This document shows, piece by piece, positions 1 to 7,729 of a stretch of 47,369 nucleotides of DNA. Source of the stretch: Anaerolineales bacterium (GTDB taxonomy: Bacteria; Chloroflexota; Anaerolineae; Anaerolineales; Villigracilaceae); the NCBI GenBank assembly GCA_023382575.1, contig JAHDWC010000009.1:1-47369 (forward strand), given 5' to 3'. Each line of letters starts with the position of its first letter. The first letter of the stretch is position 1. The notes under the pieces were generated by a model. The model was not told the DNA's origin and did no database searches. It saw only the letters and a program-made list of their open reading frames with translations. A program made the translations under genes and the position numbers.

Positions 1-1137
1 TTACTCAACGACCGATATAAGCTTGAGGAAAAACTCGGCTCTGGCGGCATGGCAGATGTCTACCTTGCTCACGATATGCTGTTGGATCGCAGGGTGGCCA
101 TCAAAGTTCTCCGCAAGGATTACTCCAAGAATGACAGCTTCCAGAATCAGTTCCGGCTAGAGGCGCGTTCCGCGGCGAATTTATCGCATCCCAACATCGT
201 CACCGTACATGATTTCGGCTTTGCAGACGGCTTGCTCTACATCGTCATGGAACTCATCCCCGGCAAAGACCTAAAGCAACTCATCCGCGACCGTGGGCGT
301 TTTTCCATCGAACAGGGCATCCCGCTCATGATCCAAGCCTGCGCAGGGGTGGGATACGCCCATCGTGCTGGGCTGGCGCATTGCGACATCAAACCGCATA
401 ACATGCTTGTTTCAAAAGATATGCGCCTCAAAGTCACAGACTTCGGCATCGCGCGCGCGTTGGCAAGCATCAAACCGGGTGAACGCGCCGACGTGGTCTG
501 GGGCTCGCCGTTGTATTTCGCCCCTGAGCAAGCCTTGGGCGAACCGCCCACGCCCGCTTCGGATGTTTACTCGCTGGGTGTGGTGATGTATGAACTGTTG
601 TGCGGTACGCCGCCCTTCACCGCTTCCACAGCTGACGAGCTGGCGCGTTTGCACATTTCTGCGCGTCCGTTGCCGATTAGCGAATACGTGCCAGATATTC
701 CCTCTGCGCTCGAGGAGATCGTGATGAAGGTCTTGTCCAAAGAACCATCGGCGCGGTATCGCACCGCCGACCAACTCGGGCGTGTGCTGCAAAAATTTGG
801 TACCCTGCCAGATTTCAAATCCGAGCCGGAGCCTGTGTCACAGCCGGTTGTTTCGCCGCCGGTTATCACGGTCAGACAGGAGATCGCGGAGCGTTTGTCA
901 CCGCCCAGTCAGCCGCGTCCTGCTGTTCAACCGGATATGCTTCCCACACAAACCTATCAGACGCCATATCCCTATCAGGCACAGCCAGAGCCTGCGTTGC
1001 GGTATGAAGCGGAAGAACCCGTCGAAAATATCGACTGGGTGGCGGTCGGACTTGGGCTGATGGCGGTCATCGCTGTGGGCGGGTTGTTCCCGTTCTGGTT
1101 GATGGTCTATCTTTCTTACTTTCCACCTGGACGATAA
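1..1137 (+). CDS. Ser/Thr protein kinase, 5' end cut by window edge
   Basis: A eukaryotic-like (Hanks-type) Ser/Thr kinase that would phosphorylate cytoplasmic or envelope proteins. The frame is open from base 1; the first ATG (base 49) lies inside the glycine-rich loop (GSGGMADVY), so the true start is outside the window. The visible 378 residues show the ATP-binding Lys in VAIKVL (about residue 35), DFG, and an APEQ activation segment. The catalytic HRD is HCD (residues 127-129), making it a non-RD kinase. A Pro/Gln-rich linker leads to one C-terminal membrane helix and only a few residues outside. No PASTA or other sensor domain is present. A terminator follows directly. Family assignment is certain; the substrate is unknown. 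Confidence 0.93.
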   Translation, partial: LLNDRYKLEEKLGSGGMADVYLAHDMLLDRRVAIKVLRKDYSKNDSFQNQFRLEARSAANLSHPNIVTVHDFGFADGLLYIVMELIPGKDLKQLIRDRGRFSIEQGIPLMIQACAGVGYAHRAGLAHCDIKPHNMLVSKDMRLKVTDFGIARALASIKPGERADVVWGSPLYFAPEQALGEPPTPASDVYSLGVVMYELLCGTPPFTASTADELARLHISARPLPISEYVPDIPSALEEIVMKVLSKEPSARYRTADQLGRVLQKFGTLPDFKSEPEPVSQPVVSPPVITVRQEIAERLSPPSQPRPAVQPDMLPTQTYQTPYPYQAQPEPALRYEAEEPVENIDWVAVGLGLMAVIAVGGLFPFWLMVYLSYFPPGR

Positions 1138-1143
1138 TTTACC

Positions 1144-1174
1144 AGACCTGACAGGTGTCAGGTCTTTTCTTCTT
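1144..1174 (+). terminator. Intrinsic terminator after the kinase
   Basis: A 9-bp GC-rich stem (AGACCTGAC / GTCAGGTCT) is followed by TTTTCTTCTT. The T-tract runs right up to the ATG of rpe, leaving no room for a Shine-Dalgarno sequence on a separate rpe leader. Confidence 0.75.
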
Positions 1175-1840
1175 ATGACCCCATACATCATTGCCCCCTC
1201 GATTAATGCCGCAGACTTTGCTCACATTGCCGATGAAGTTGTCGCCTGCGAAGCGGCCGGCGCGGACTGGTTCCATGTGGATGTGATGGACGGTCATTTC
1301 GTGCCGACCATTACCATTGGTCCGTTGTTCACCGAATCGCTCAAACGGGTTGTGAACCTTCCGCTCGACGTGCATTTGATGATCTCAGAACCGGAAAAAC
1401 ATATCGAAGATTTTGCCAGGGCTGGCGCGAACAATATCACGGTTCATGTCGAGACCTGTGAGAATCTGCCGCGCATCGTGGAGCGGATCAAGTCTCTGGG
1501 CTGTACCGCCGGGGTGACGTTGAATCCCGCCACGCCTGCTTCCGCATTAGATTCTGCTCTGCCACTGGTGGACTTGGTGCTGGTGATGAGCGTCGTGCCA
1601 GGATACTCCGGTCAGAAATTTATGCCAGAGATGATCGCCAAAGTGGAGGAGATCCGCACCAAGCTGAACGCACTCCGCTCGCCCGCACATCTCGAGGTGG
1701 ATGGCGGCATGAATGCCGAAACCATTCCGCTGATGAAGAAGGCTGGCGCGAATGCCTTTGTCACGGGGAATGCGGCGTTCAAACATCCGCAAGGCAGTGG
1801 GGCGGGGGTCAAGATGTTGAAAGCGATCATCAATTCGTAG
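1175..1840 (+). CDS. rpe: Ribulose-phosphate 3-epimerase
   Basis: Interconverts D-ribulose 5-phosphate and D-xylulose 5-phosphate in the pentose phosphate pathway. At 221 residues it has the family's usual length and TIM-barrel motifs: APSINAADF at the N-terminus, HVDVMDGHFVP (metal ligands), DVHLMI, VMSVVPGYSGQKF (phosphate loop) and EVDGGMN with the second catalytic Asp. The ATG at 1175 fits family alignments, but it abuts the T-tract of the upstream terminator and has no ribosome binding site, so translation may be leaderless or rely on read-through. It converges on rpmB. Confidence 0.95.
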   Translation: MTPYIIAPSINAADFAHIADEVVACEAAGADWFHVDVMDGHFVPTITIGPLFTESLKRVVNLPLDVHLMISEPEKHIEDFARAGANNITVHVETCENLPRIVERIKSLGCTAGVTLNPATPASALDSALPLVDLVLVMSVVPGYSGQKFMPEMIAKVEEIRTKLNALRSPAHLEVDGGMNAETIPLMKKAGANAFVTGNAAFKHPQGSGAGVKMLKAIINS

Positions 1841-1871
1841 CGGCATCCCCTGCGAATTTCTTAAAACAAAA

Positions 1872-1895
1872 ATCACGGCGCTTATGCGCCGCGAT
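1872..1895. terminator. Shared terminator between rpe and rpmB
   Basis: A 10-bp stem, ATCACGGCGC / GCGCCGCGAT, with a TTAT loop lies between two convergent genes. On the minus strand it is followed by TTTTTGTTTT, a strong signal for rpmB. On the plus strand only TCTTG follows, so it is weaker for rpe. Confidence 0.7.
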
Positions 1896-1919
1896 TCTTG
1901 AGTCGAAGTAGAGGGAACC

Positions 1920-2105
1920 TTAAGCCGCAGATTTGCCGAGTGTCTTGATGCACTTGGCGCACAGCGTCTTCTTGACCAGGCGTCCCTTCTCCATCACCGA
2001 AACCTTCTGGAGGTTGGGCTTGAACGTGCGGTTGGTAGCACGCTGAGAGAAGGAGCGGTTATGACCGAAGGTGGTTGCCTTGCCGCAGTGGTTGCACTTT
2101 GCCAT
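1920..2105 (-). CDS. rpmB: 50S ribosomal protein L28
   Basis: A structural protein of the large ribosomal subunit. The ATG at 2105 gives 61 residues beginning MAKCNHCGK, the canonical L28 start; upstream in-frame ATGs are ignored because AAAGGA lies just ahead of this one. It is the zinc-binding (C+) form, with two Cys pairs, CNHC near the N-terminus and CAKC near the C-terminus. HNRSFSQRATNRTFKPNLQ is the family signature. It is a single-gene transcript with its own promoter and terminator. Confidence 0.96.
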   Translation of the reverse strand: MAKCNHCGKATTFGHNRSFSQRATNRTFKPNLQKVSVMEKGRLVKKTLCAKCIKTLGKSAA

Positions 2106-2164
2106 GTCTGAAATCCTTTCTTTCCTTGCAAATAATACCAATTGCCCTATTTCGAAGGCACGGC

Positions 2165-2193
2165 ATTTTACCATAGAACGCAACCAACTTCAA
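2165..2193 (-). promoter_or_regulatory. Promoter for rpmB
   Basis: On the minus strand, TTGAAG (2188-2193) and TAAAAT (2165-2170) are separated by exactly 17 bp, about 60 bp upstream of the rpmB start codon. This predicts a leader of roughly 50 nt. Confidence 0.6.
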
Positions 2194-2230
2194 GATAAGA
2201 TGTTAAAATAGGAACAAAGCAACATCACCG

Positions 2231-2298
2231 GGCTTCACGGGAATTTTTTAGAAAACTCCAGCCGGCAAGCGGGCACATTCCACCCGGAAGCCTTTTTT
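2231..2298 (+). promoter_or_regulatory. Possible attenuator upstream of the Asp23-like gene
   Basis: GGCTTCACGGG (2231-2241) can pair with CCCGGAAGCC (2283-2292) with one bulge, and six T residues follow at 2293-2298. No plus-strand gene ends here, so a plain terminator makes little sense. It sits 15 bp ahead of the Asp23-like start codon and could attenuate that transcript. A possible -10 box (TAAAAT) lies at 2204-2209. Confidence 0.35.
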
Positions 2299-2312
2299 GA
2301 GAGGATACAATC

Positions 2313-2669
2313 ATGGGCGAAGAAACAACTTCCTTGGGCGGGATTCACGTCTCGCCGAACGCCGTGGCGACGTTAGCCTATCACGCCACGCTTCAATCGT
2401 ACGGGGTAGTGGGATTAGCTCCCAAGAACCTGGCAGACGGCATCGTCTCCACGATCACACGCGAACCCTCACGGGGCATTTCCGTCCAATACAAGGACGA
2501 TGAGATCCATATTGACGTTCACATCATCGTGGAATATGGCACACGCATCAATTCGGTGGCAGATAGCGTTGCCAACACCGTGCGCTTCCATGTGGAAAAA
2601 GCGCTGGGATTGCGCGTTCAATCGGTCAATGTGCATGTGGCGGGATTGCGCATCAGCAATACGGACTAG
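2313..2669 (+). CDS. Asp23/Gls24 family protein
   Basis: A small protein (118 residues) of the Asp23/Gls24 (YloU-like) family. Members are envelope-stress or membrane-associated proteins in monoderm bacteria; the precise biochemical role is not settled. The family pattern is visible: GGIHVSPNAVATLAYHATLQSYGVVGL at the front (here split by reading only its parts), then a VHIIVEYG segment and a C-terminal VNVHVAGLR strand. The start at 2313 is supported by GAGG 8 nt upstream. It lies 13 nt before the DAK2 gene, the same pairing (yloU-yloV) seen in Firmicutes, which points to a two-gene operon. Confidence 0.88.
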   Translation: MGEETTSLGGIHVSPNAVATLAYHATLQSYGVVGLAPKNLADGIVSTITREPSRGISVQYKDDEIHIDVHIIVEYGTRINSVADSVANTVRFHVEKALGLRVQSVNVHVAGLRISNTD

Positions 2670-2682
2670 GAGACGTTGACAC

Positions 2683-4350
2683 ATGGCAATTGACACCGCA
2701 CGCGTCGAGAAACTTCGCAAGCGACCCATTGATGGGCAATCGTTCAAGCGCCTGGTCGAAGCCGGGTTGACCTGGTTGCGCACCAACCAACAGATTGTGA
2801 ACGCGCTGAACGTGTTCCCGGTCCCTGATGGTGATACGGGCACGAACATGACCCTGACCCTGCAATCCGCTTGGAACGAAGTTAAAGATAAGGGGACGCG
2901 TCATCTTGGGGAGATGGCGGCGGCATTTTCAAAGGGCGCTTTGATGGGAGCGCGCGGCAACTCTGGGGTGATTACCAGCCAGATCCTGCGTGGATTTTCG
3001 CGCGGCGTACACGAAACCGACCTGCTGGATAAGGAAGCATTCGTGCGAGCCTTGGGCGAAGCGCGCGATACGGCATACAAGGGTGTGGTGAAGCCGGTCG
3101 AAGGGACGATCTTAACTGTCATCAAGGAAACGGCTCAGGCGGCAGAAGCCGCTCTCGAGTCGGCACAAGATGCGATTGAGATTTTGGAAATCGCGGTGAA
3201 GGCCGCAGATGAATCCGTGCGCCGCACACCGGAACTTCTTCCCATCTTAAAACAGGCAGGTGTGGTGGATTCGGGCGGGAAGGGTCTGTTCTTCTTTTTG
3301 GAAGGGATGTTACGACATGTCTACGGCGAATCTCTGGAAACGCCGACCATGCAGGTGCAGCCGCTTTCTTCCATGAGCCTTGAAGGTGCGCTGGAAGATG
3401 TGGAAGAGGGACAGGATTATGAAGTGGTCGTGGACTTTATGCCGAGCGGTGAGTTGGACCTGCACGGCTTTTATGGAAAATTGGAAGAGATGGGCACGTC
3501 CATTCAGGTGGGTGAGGGCGATGGCATGTATCGCATGCATATCCATGTGCCGACCGAAAAGCGTTACGAGCCAATCGATTACATTATGGGCATTGGTACG
3601 GTGACAAAGGTTGCCATCGAAAACCTGATGGCGCAGATGGACGATATTCAAAAGAGCAAGGCATCCCAGGTCTCGTTTACAGCCGTGGACCCGGGAAATA
3701 TTGCCGTGGTGGTCGTATCACCGGGTGCGGGCATCAGCCGTATTTTTGCCAGCCTTGGCGTGGCGGCAGTCGTTGCGGGCGGGCAGACCATGAACCCATC
3801 TACGCAGGATATTTTGAGCTCGTTCGAAAACCTGCCAACGGATAAAATCATCATTTTGCCGAACAATAAAAATATTGTCATGGCGGCGAATCAAGCCAAA
3901 GAGGTGACGGTCAAGAGCGTGGAAGTGGTGCCGACCCGCACCATTCCGCAAGGGTTGGCTGCCATGCTTTCCTTTGATCCGTCGGGCGATGTCTCGTCGG
4001 TGGCTGGGAAGATGAGTAAAGCCATGAGCAACGTCAAAACCGGCGAGATCACCGTCGCCACCCGTTCAGTGGAAATTGACGGAGTAACGGTCAAGGATGG
4101 GCAGGTCATCGCTTTGTTGGATGGAAAACTCGTCGCTTCTGCCGGGACCGTCGAGAGCGGTGTGATGGAACTGTTGGAGAAAGCCAACGCTGAAAGCCAT
4201 GAGATCGTCACGTTGTTCTATGGTGAAGGCATGCCGCATGCAGAAGCCAATCGCGTAGCAGATGCCATCCGCGAGAAATTCCCCAACCTTGAAGTCGAAG
4301 TGCAGGAAGGCGGACAGCCGCACTATCAATTCATCCTTTCGCTTGAATAA
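2683..4350 (+). CDS. DAK2 domain protein, FakA/YloV-like fatty acid kinase subunit
   Basis: Likely the ATP-binding catalytic subunit of a fatty acid kinase. In FakA systems it phosphorylates a fatty acid bound to a DegV-family FakB for entry into phospholipid synthesis. The protein has 555 residues. An N-terminal DhaL/DAK2 domain (about 20-215) carries FPVPDGDTGTNM (metal/ATP ligands), MGARGNSGV and the VVDSGGKGL loop; the FakA middle and C-terminal domains follow. DegV at 6858 is a plausible partner although the PadR/HAAS genes intervene. Translation is probably coupled to the Asp23-like gene. The assignment as FakA rests on family architecture; substrate is inferred. Confidence 0.9.
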   Translation: MAIDTARVEKLRKRPIDGQSFKRLVEAGLTWLRTNQQIVNALNVFPVPDGDTGTNMTLTLQSAWNEVKDKGTRHLGEMAAAFSKGALMGARGNSGVITSQILRGFSRGVHETDLLDKEAFVRALGEARDTAYKGVVKPVEGTILTVIKETAQAAEAALESAQDAIEILEIAVKAADESVRRTPELLPILKQAGVVDSGGKGLFFFLEGMLRHVYGESLETPTMQVQPLSSMSLEGALEDVEEGQDYEVVVDFMPSGELDLHGFYGKLEEMGTSIQVGEGDGMYRMHIHVPTEKRYEPIDYIMGIGTVTKVAIENLMAQMDDIQKSKASQVSFTAVDPGNIAVVVVSPGAGISRIFASLGVAAVVAGGQTMNPSTQDILSSFENLPTDKIIILPNNKNIVMAANQAKEVTVKSVEVVPTRTIPQGLAAMLSFDPSGDVSSVAGKMSKAMSNVKTGEITVATRSVEIDGVTVKDGQVIALLDGKLVASAGTVESGVMELLEKANAESHEIVTLFYGEGMPHAEANRVADAIREKFPNLEVEVQEGGQPHYQFILSLE

Positions 4351-4369
4351 ATCCAAGACGAATCAAAAA

Positions 4370-4395
4370 CGGGCGCAATCTGCGCCCGTTTTTTT
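4370..4395 (+). terminator. Intrinsic terminator after the FakA-like gene
   Basis: An 8-bp stem CGGGCGCA / TGCGCCCG with a tiny loop (ATC) is followed by seven T residues at 4389-4395. Confidence 0.9.
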
Positions 4396-4406
4396 ATTGT
4401 GTAGTT

Positions 4407-5426
4407 TTATTTCGACCGCAAGTTGAAGCGGATCAATCCGTAGATGGCTTTGATGACTTCGATGCTTTGGATGATGATGACTATTGCCAGCGAACCAGGA
4501 ACGGCATAGGTGGCAATGGTTTTGAAAATCTCCAAATGCTCCGGGGTGAAGGGCGCGTTGACGAAGGAATCTGCTGTGAAGCCGAGGATGCCTGGCGTGC
4601 GGAAGATGATGACCGTGAGTGCGAGGCTGGCAACTTCAATGAGCAGGTTGATGACGCGCGTCAGGTTGGTCCACAAGGCTTCACGCAGCAAGTAAATGTT
4701 CAGCAGGATCGTGGCAATGAGGGTGATATTGATCCACGGGACGAATTGGAAGAAGGTCTCTGAGAAAAGCGGGACGAAGAAGCTTTCCTCGCCGGAGAAG
4801 AAGAACATGCCCATCCAATGTGGATACAGGTTCAAGATGGCTAACGCGATGAAGGTGAAGACGATCTCTGCGATTAGGTCGGAGCGACTGACTGAATCAG
4901 GGTGGGGTTCCTTTGCAAGCGAGGCAGGGTCCCAGTCCTTTTCGTCATCGAAGTCGTCGATTTCCTTGTCGGGAAGGACACGCTCCAGGATGGCAAAGAC
5001 CAGCACCACGTTCCCGAAGGCGGCGATGGCGGCAGAGACTGCATCCGCAAGCCCATCCCCGACGATGTTCACGAAATCCATTCCCATCAGGGGCGTATCT
5101 GTCACCGCACGGATTCCCGCCAGCACTAACATCACGGTCACAACCACGGCGATGACGATCTTTGTCACGAAGAGGAAGAACGGAAAGAGCTTGGGACCGA
5201 TGAGATATGGTTTGGGGTTGTAGGTTGCTGCGATTTTCTGCGGCGAGCCATACTCCTTGAGCAGTTCGGCTTCCAGCGCCTCATCTCGCGGACGTCCCGT
5301 TTTTTCGACGCGGTCTTCGAGCATATCCTCAAGCGTAGACTTTAATTCTTTTTCAATATCCTCGCGTCCTCTCAGGAGCGGAAGATGCTTGCCGACTTCG
5401 GCAACATAACGATCAATAAGATTCAT
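4407..5426 (-). CDS. HAAS-domain multi-pass membrane protein
   Basis: A 339-residue membrane protein of unknown function. The N-terminal 75 residues form a HAAS-type signalling helical domain (MNLIDRYVAEVGKHLP, then LKSTLEDMLED), followed by about six hydrophobic segments. The ATG at 5426 is chosen over an upstream ATG because GGAG precedes it and the upstream extension would overlap the neighbouring gene. It is a paralogue of the next gene upstream, with the same N-terminal signature, and is co-transcribed with it and a PadR gene. HAAS proteins are typically encoded next to PadR regulators; the signal they handle is unknown. Confidence 0.8.
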   Translation of the reverse strand: MNLIDRYVAEVGKHLPLLRGREDIEKELKSTLEDMLEDRVEKTGRPRDEALEAELLKEYGSPQKIAATYNPKPYLIGPKLFPFFLFVTKIVIAVVVTVMLVLAGIRAVTDTPLMGMDFVNIVGDGLADAVSAAIAAFGNVVLVFAILERVLPDKEIDDFDDEKDWDPASLAKEPHPDSVSRSDLIAEIVFTFIALAILNLYPHWMGMFFFSGEESFFVPLFSETFFQFVPWINITLIATILLNIYLLREALWTNLTRVINLLIEVASLALTVIIFRTPGILGFTADSFVNAPFTPEHLEIFKTIATYAVPGSLAIVIIIQSIEVIKAIYGLIRFNLRSK

Positions 5427-5443
5427 GACATTCTCCTTCGCGT

Positions 5444-6403
5444 CTATTTCTTGACGGGCAGACGCTTTGCCATAATGATGGAGTTGACGATGCTCCACAG
5501 GTAGCAGCCGATGATGATGGCAACGGAAATCCAGATCGTCCACGTCACAGACTGTTGCATTTGAGCAGGTGTCTCATTTTTTAGCGCGGACATAAACGCG
5601 GGGTTGACGATATCCTGTGTGAAGACAAGCGCCAGCAAATATCCGATGGATGCCAGGCTCAACAGAATATTTGTAGCGGTCAATGCAGGCGTCCAATTAC
5701 CGATCTTGATCTTGAAAAGATCGTGGAGGAGGGTCAGCCCAGCCAGCCCAAAGAATATTGGAAGCCAGACCTTCCACAGATCAGGGTGGAGGAGGGGGAT
5801 GGCCCCATTGCCATCTTCCACGCGCAGCAGCGAGCTGGAAAATGCAACCAAGCCAATCCCGCCAAGCGTCAGGATGACATCTGTGATCCCTTCGCTGATG
5901 CTGATCTGGCGCGGCTTGGGCAACTGCGGCAGCAAGTCAGGTGACCATTCGCGCGCCTCACCGCCCAACTCGATGGGAGTTGCATTGGAATGCTCGAGAA
6001 AGACGAATACCACTGTGATCCAAAACCAGATGTGAATTCCGATGTTGAAGGTCGTGCTCGCAGACTGGATCAGGATGCGCGTCAGGTTATCGGAGTCTTC
6101 AGCGAATTTGATAAAGAACCAAACTATTAAAGAGACGGGCAAAGCAACCGAAAGGACACGCTCCAATACTTCCATATACACTTCATACCAGTGACGTCCG
6201 ATCAAATAATTTTTCTTCTGCGTATATTTCCGCGCAAGCAATTCGGGGTCTCCGAACTTCTTCAAGACCGAAACGACCTTGTCCTCACCCGAATCTTCGA
6301 TCATATCTTCCAGATTCGAGCGGATCTCCGCCTCGATGTCGGCACGTTGTTCACCGGGTAAATGCCTGCCGACTTCCGCAACATATCGATCTACTAAACT
6401 CAT
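5444..6403 (-). CDS. HAAS-domain membrane protein, paralogue
   Basis: A 319-residue protein with the same opening (MSLVDRYVAEVGRHLPGEQR) and helical HAAS domain as the gene at 4407-5426, then six or so membrane segments. It starts 12 nt after the PadR stop codon and ends 17 nt before the next HAAS gene, so the three form one operon. The two HAAS proteins probably arose by tandem duplication and then diverged. Function is unknown; the context says it is controlled by the PadR repressor. Confidence 0.8.
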   Translation of the reverse strand: MSLVDRYVAEVGRHLPGEQRADIEAEIRSNLEDMIEDSGEDKVVSVLKKFGDPELLARKYTQKKNYLIGRHWYEVYMEVLERVLSVALPVSLIVWFFIKFAEDSDNLTRILIQSASTTFNIGIHIWFWITVVFVFLEHSNATPIELGGEAREWSPDLLPQLPKPRQISISEGITDVILTLGGIGLVAFSSSLLRVEDGNGAIPLLHPDLWKVWLPIFFGLAGLTLLHDLFKIKIGNWTPALTATNILLSLASIGYLLALVFTQDIVNPAFMSALKNETPAQMQQSVTWTIWISVAIIIGCYLWSIVNSIIMAKRLPVKK

Positions 6404-6415
6404 ATTGGCTCCTTC

Positions 6416-6745
6416 CTACGCCAGCATCTTATCCATCACAGATACGATGCCAGCCCATTCCTTTTTCAATTTGGGCAGAAGTTTTTTTCCTTCTGCGCTG
6501 ATGACGTAATACCGACGCGGACGCGACTCTTCCAGCTTCCAGACCGATTCCAGCAATCCCTGCGCTTCCAACCGACGGAGCAGCGGATACAACGTCCCCT
6601 GATCCACATCCAAGCCGAGGTCGGCGAGTTTCTTCAACAGGGAATAACCGTACTCTTCGCTGCCCAGCTGGCTGAGCGCCGCGAGGACGATCACCCCGCG
6701 CCGCAGTTCCAGGACAACATTTTCGAGCGATTCAGTGTTTACCAT
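6416..6745 (-). CDS. PadR family transcriptional repressor
   Basis: A 109-residue winged-helix DNA-binding protein. It shows the PadR core: LRRGVIVLAALSQLGSEEYG, then LGLDVDQGTLYPLLRRLEAQGLL (recognition helix and wing) and the RPRRYYVIS strand. There is no extra C-terminal ligand domain beyond the short helix of the small PadR subfamily. AAAGG lies 7 nt before the ATG. It is the first gene of an operon with two HAAS genes and very likely represses its own promoter through the palindrome described at 6763-6791. Confidence 0.93.
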   Translation of the reverse strand: MVNTESLENVVLELRRGVIVLAALSQLGSEEYGYSLLKKLADLGLDVDQGTLYPLLRRLEAQGLLESVWKLEESRPRRYYVISAEGKKLLPKLKKEWAGIVSVMDKMLA

Positions 6746-6762
6746 ATCTCAACCTTTATCGC

Positions 6763-6791
6763 ATTATACTGTGTGAAATACAGTATGTCAA
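6763..6791 (-). promoter_or_regulatory. Consensus promoter with embedded palindromic PadR operator
   Basis: On the minus strand TTGACA (6786-6791) and TATAAT (6763-6768) are both perfect sigma-70 hexamers with a 17-bp spacer. The spacer is occupied by a perfect inverted repeat, ATACTGT (6766-6772), 7 bp, ACAGTAT (6780-6786). A repressor bound there would cover the whole promoter, so PadR autoregulation is the obvious reading. Confidence 0.8.
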
Positions 6792-6820
6792 GGGGAAAGT
6801 ATCAGGTGGTATTTACGTCA

Positions 6821-6850
6821 TTGCGCGGGCAAAACCATTTATGCTACACT
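6821..6850 (+). promoter_or_regulatory. Promoter of degV, leaderless type
   Basis: TTGCGC (6821-6826) and TACACT (6845-6850) are separated by 18 bp. The -10 box ends only 7 nt before the ATG at 6858 and there is no Shine-Dalgarno sequence, so the transcript probably begins at or next to the start codon. Confidence 0.5.
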
Positions 6851-6857
6851 TTGCCCT

Positions 6858-7694
6858 ATGAAACTTGGAATCGTCACCGACTCAACTGCCGATCTGCCCG
6901 CCTATCTTCTCGAGCAACATGAGATCAAAGTCGTCCCCACCATCCTTGTTTTGGATGGAAAGGAATACGCTGATGGCGCCGGCATTACCCGCGAAGAGTT
7001 TTACACGCGATTGCCTGCGCTTCACACCCCGCCGACGACGGCGGCACCCTCCATTGGAGATTTTCTCACCCCATATGAGACTCTCCTCTCGAACGGCTGT
7101 GACCATATCCTGTCCATCCATGCCGCCTCACAGTTGACCACCATTGTCAATGTTGCCAGGCAGGCAGCGGACGAATTTCCCAGCAAAGTCACCTGCATCG
7201 ACAGTGGCTCCCTGTCGTTGGGGATCGGCTTTCAGGTCCTCGCCGCGGCTGAAGCGAGTGACCTTGGACTCGATGCCGCACTTGAAGCGATCCGATCTGC
7301 CCGCCAGCGTTTACAAGTCAAAGCCGCGCTCGACACGATGGAATATCTCAAGCGCAGCGGACGCGTCCCCGGTGTGGTGGCCAACCTTGGCGGTTTGCTC
7401 TCCATCAAACCGATGATCGAATTGCGCGATGGGGAGGTGAAAGCCATTGGGGCGGTCCGCACCGCCAGGCAAGCGGACGAGAAAATTCTCAATTTCCTGC
7501 TCAACTTGGGCGAGATGGAACGACTGGCTATCATGCATACCAATGCCGCGGATCGCGCCAAACATGTCTTGTCTCTGCTGATGGAGCAGGTTCGCAAATC
7601 AGTTCCGCGTGACATTTTGTTTGTCAACGTCACAGCAGTGATCGGGACTCATTTGGGTCCGAATGGCATTGGTTTTGCAGTGGTGAAAAAGTAG
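6858..7694 (+). CDS. DegV family protein, fatty-acid-binding (FakB-like)
   Basis: A 278-residue DegV-fold protein. DegV/FakB proteins bind a single fatty acid and present it to FakA for phosphorylation. Visible motifs are VTDSTADLP at the N-terminus, SIGDF, SIHAASQL (substrate carboxylate/phosphate binding), DSGSLSLGIGF, and EYLKRSGRV with GLLSIKPMI. The length is typical. A FakA-like gene lies 2.5 kb upstream on the same strand, so the two may form a fatty acid kinase. No Shine-Dalgarno is seen; the promoter sits 7 nt upstream. Lipid specificity cannot be read from the sequence. Confidence 0.9.
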   Translation: MKLGIVTDSTADLPAYLLEQHEIKVVPTILVLDGKEYADGAGITREEFYTRLPALHTPPTTAAPSIGDFLTPYETLLSNGCDHILSIHAASQLTTIVNVARQAADEFPSKVTCIDSGSLSLGIGFQVLAAAEASDLGLDAALEAIRSARQRLQVKAALDTMEYLKRSGRVPGVVANLGGLLSIKPMIELRDGEVKAIGAVRTARQADEKILNFLLNLGEMERLAIMHTNAADRAKHVLSLLMEQVRKSVPRDILFVNVTAVIGTHLGPNGIGFAVVKK

Positions 7695-7701
7695 GAAACA
7701 A

Positions 7702-7724
7702 AAAGCGGCTTCATCAGCCGCTTT
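7702..7724. terminator. Bidirectional terminator between degV and the CPBP gene
   Basis: An 8-bp stem AAAGCGGC / GCCGCTTT with T-rich flanks on both strands (TTTTACTTTT on plus, TTTTTGTTTC on minus) lies between convergent genes. Confidence 0.8.
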
Positions 7725-7729
7725 TACTT

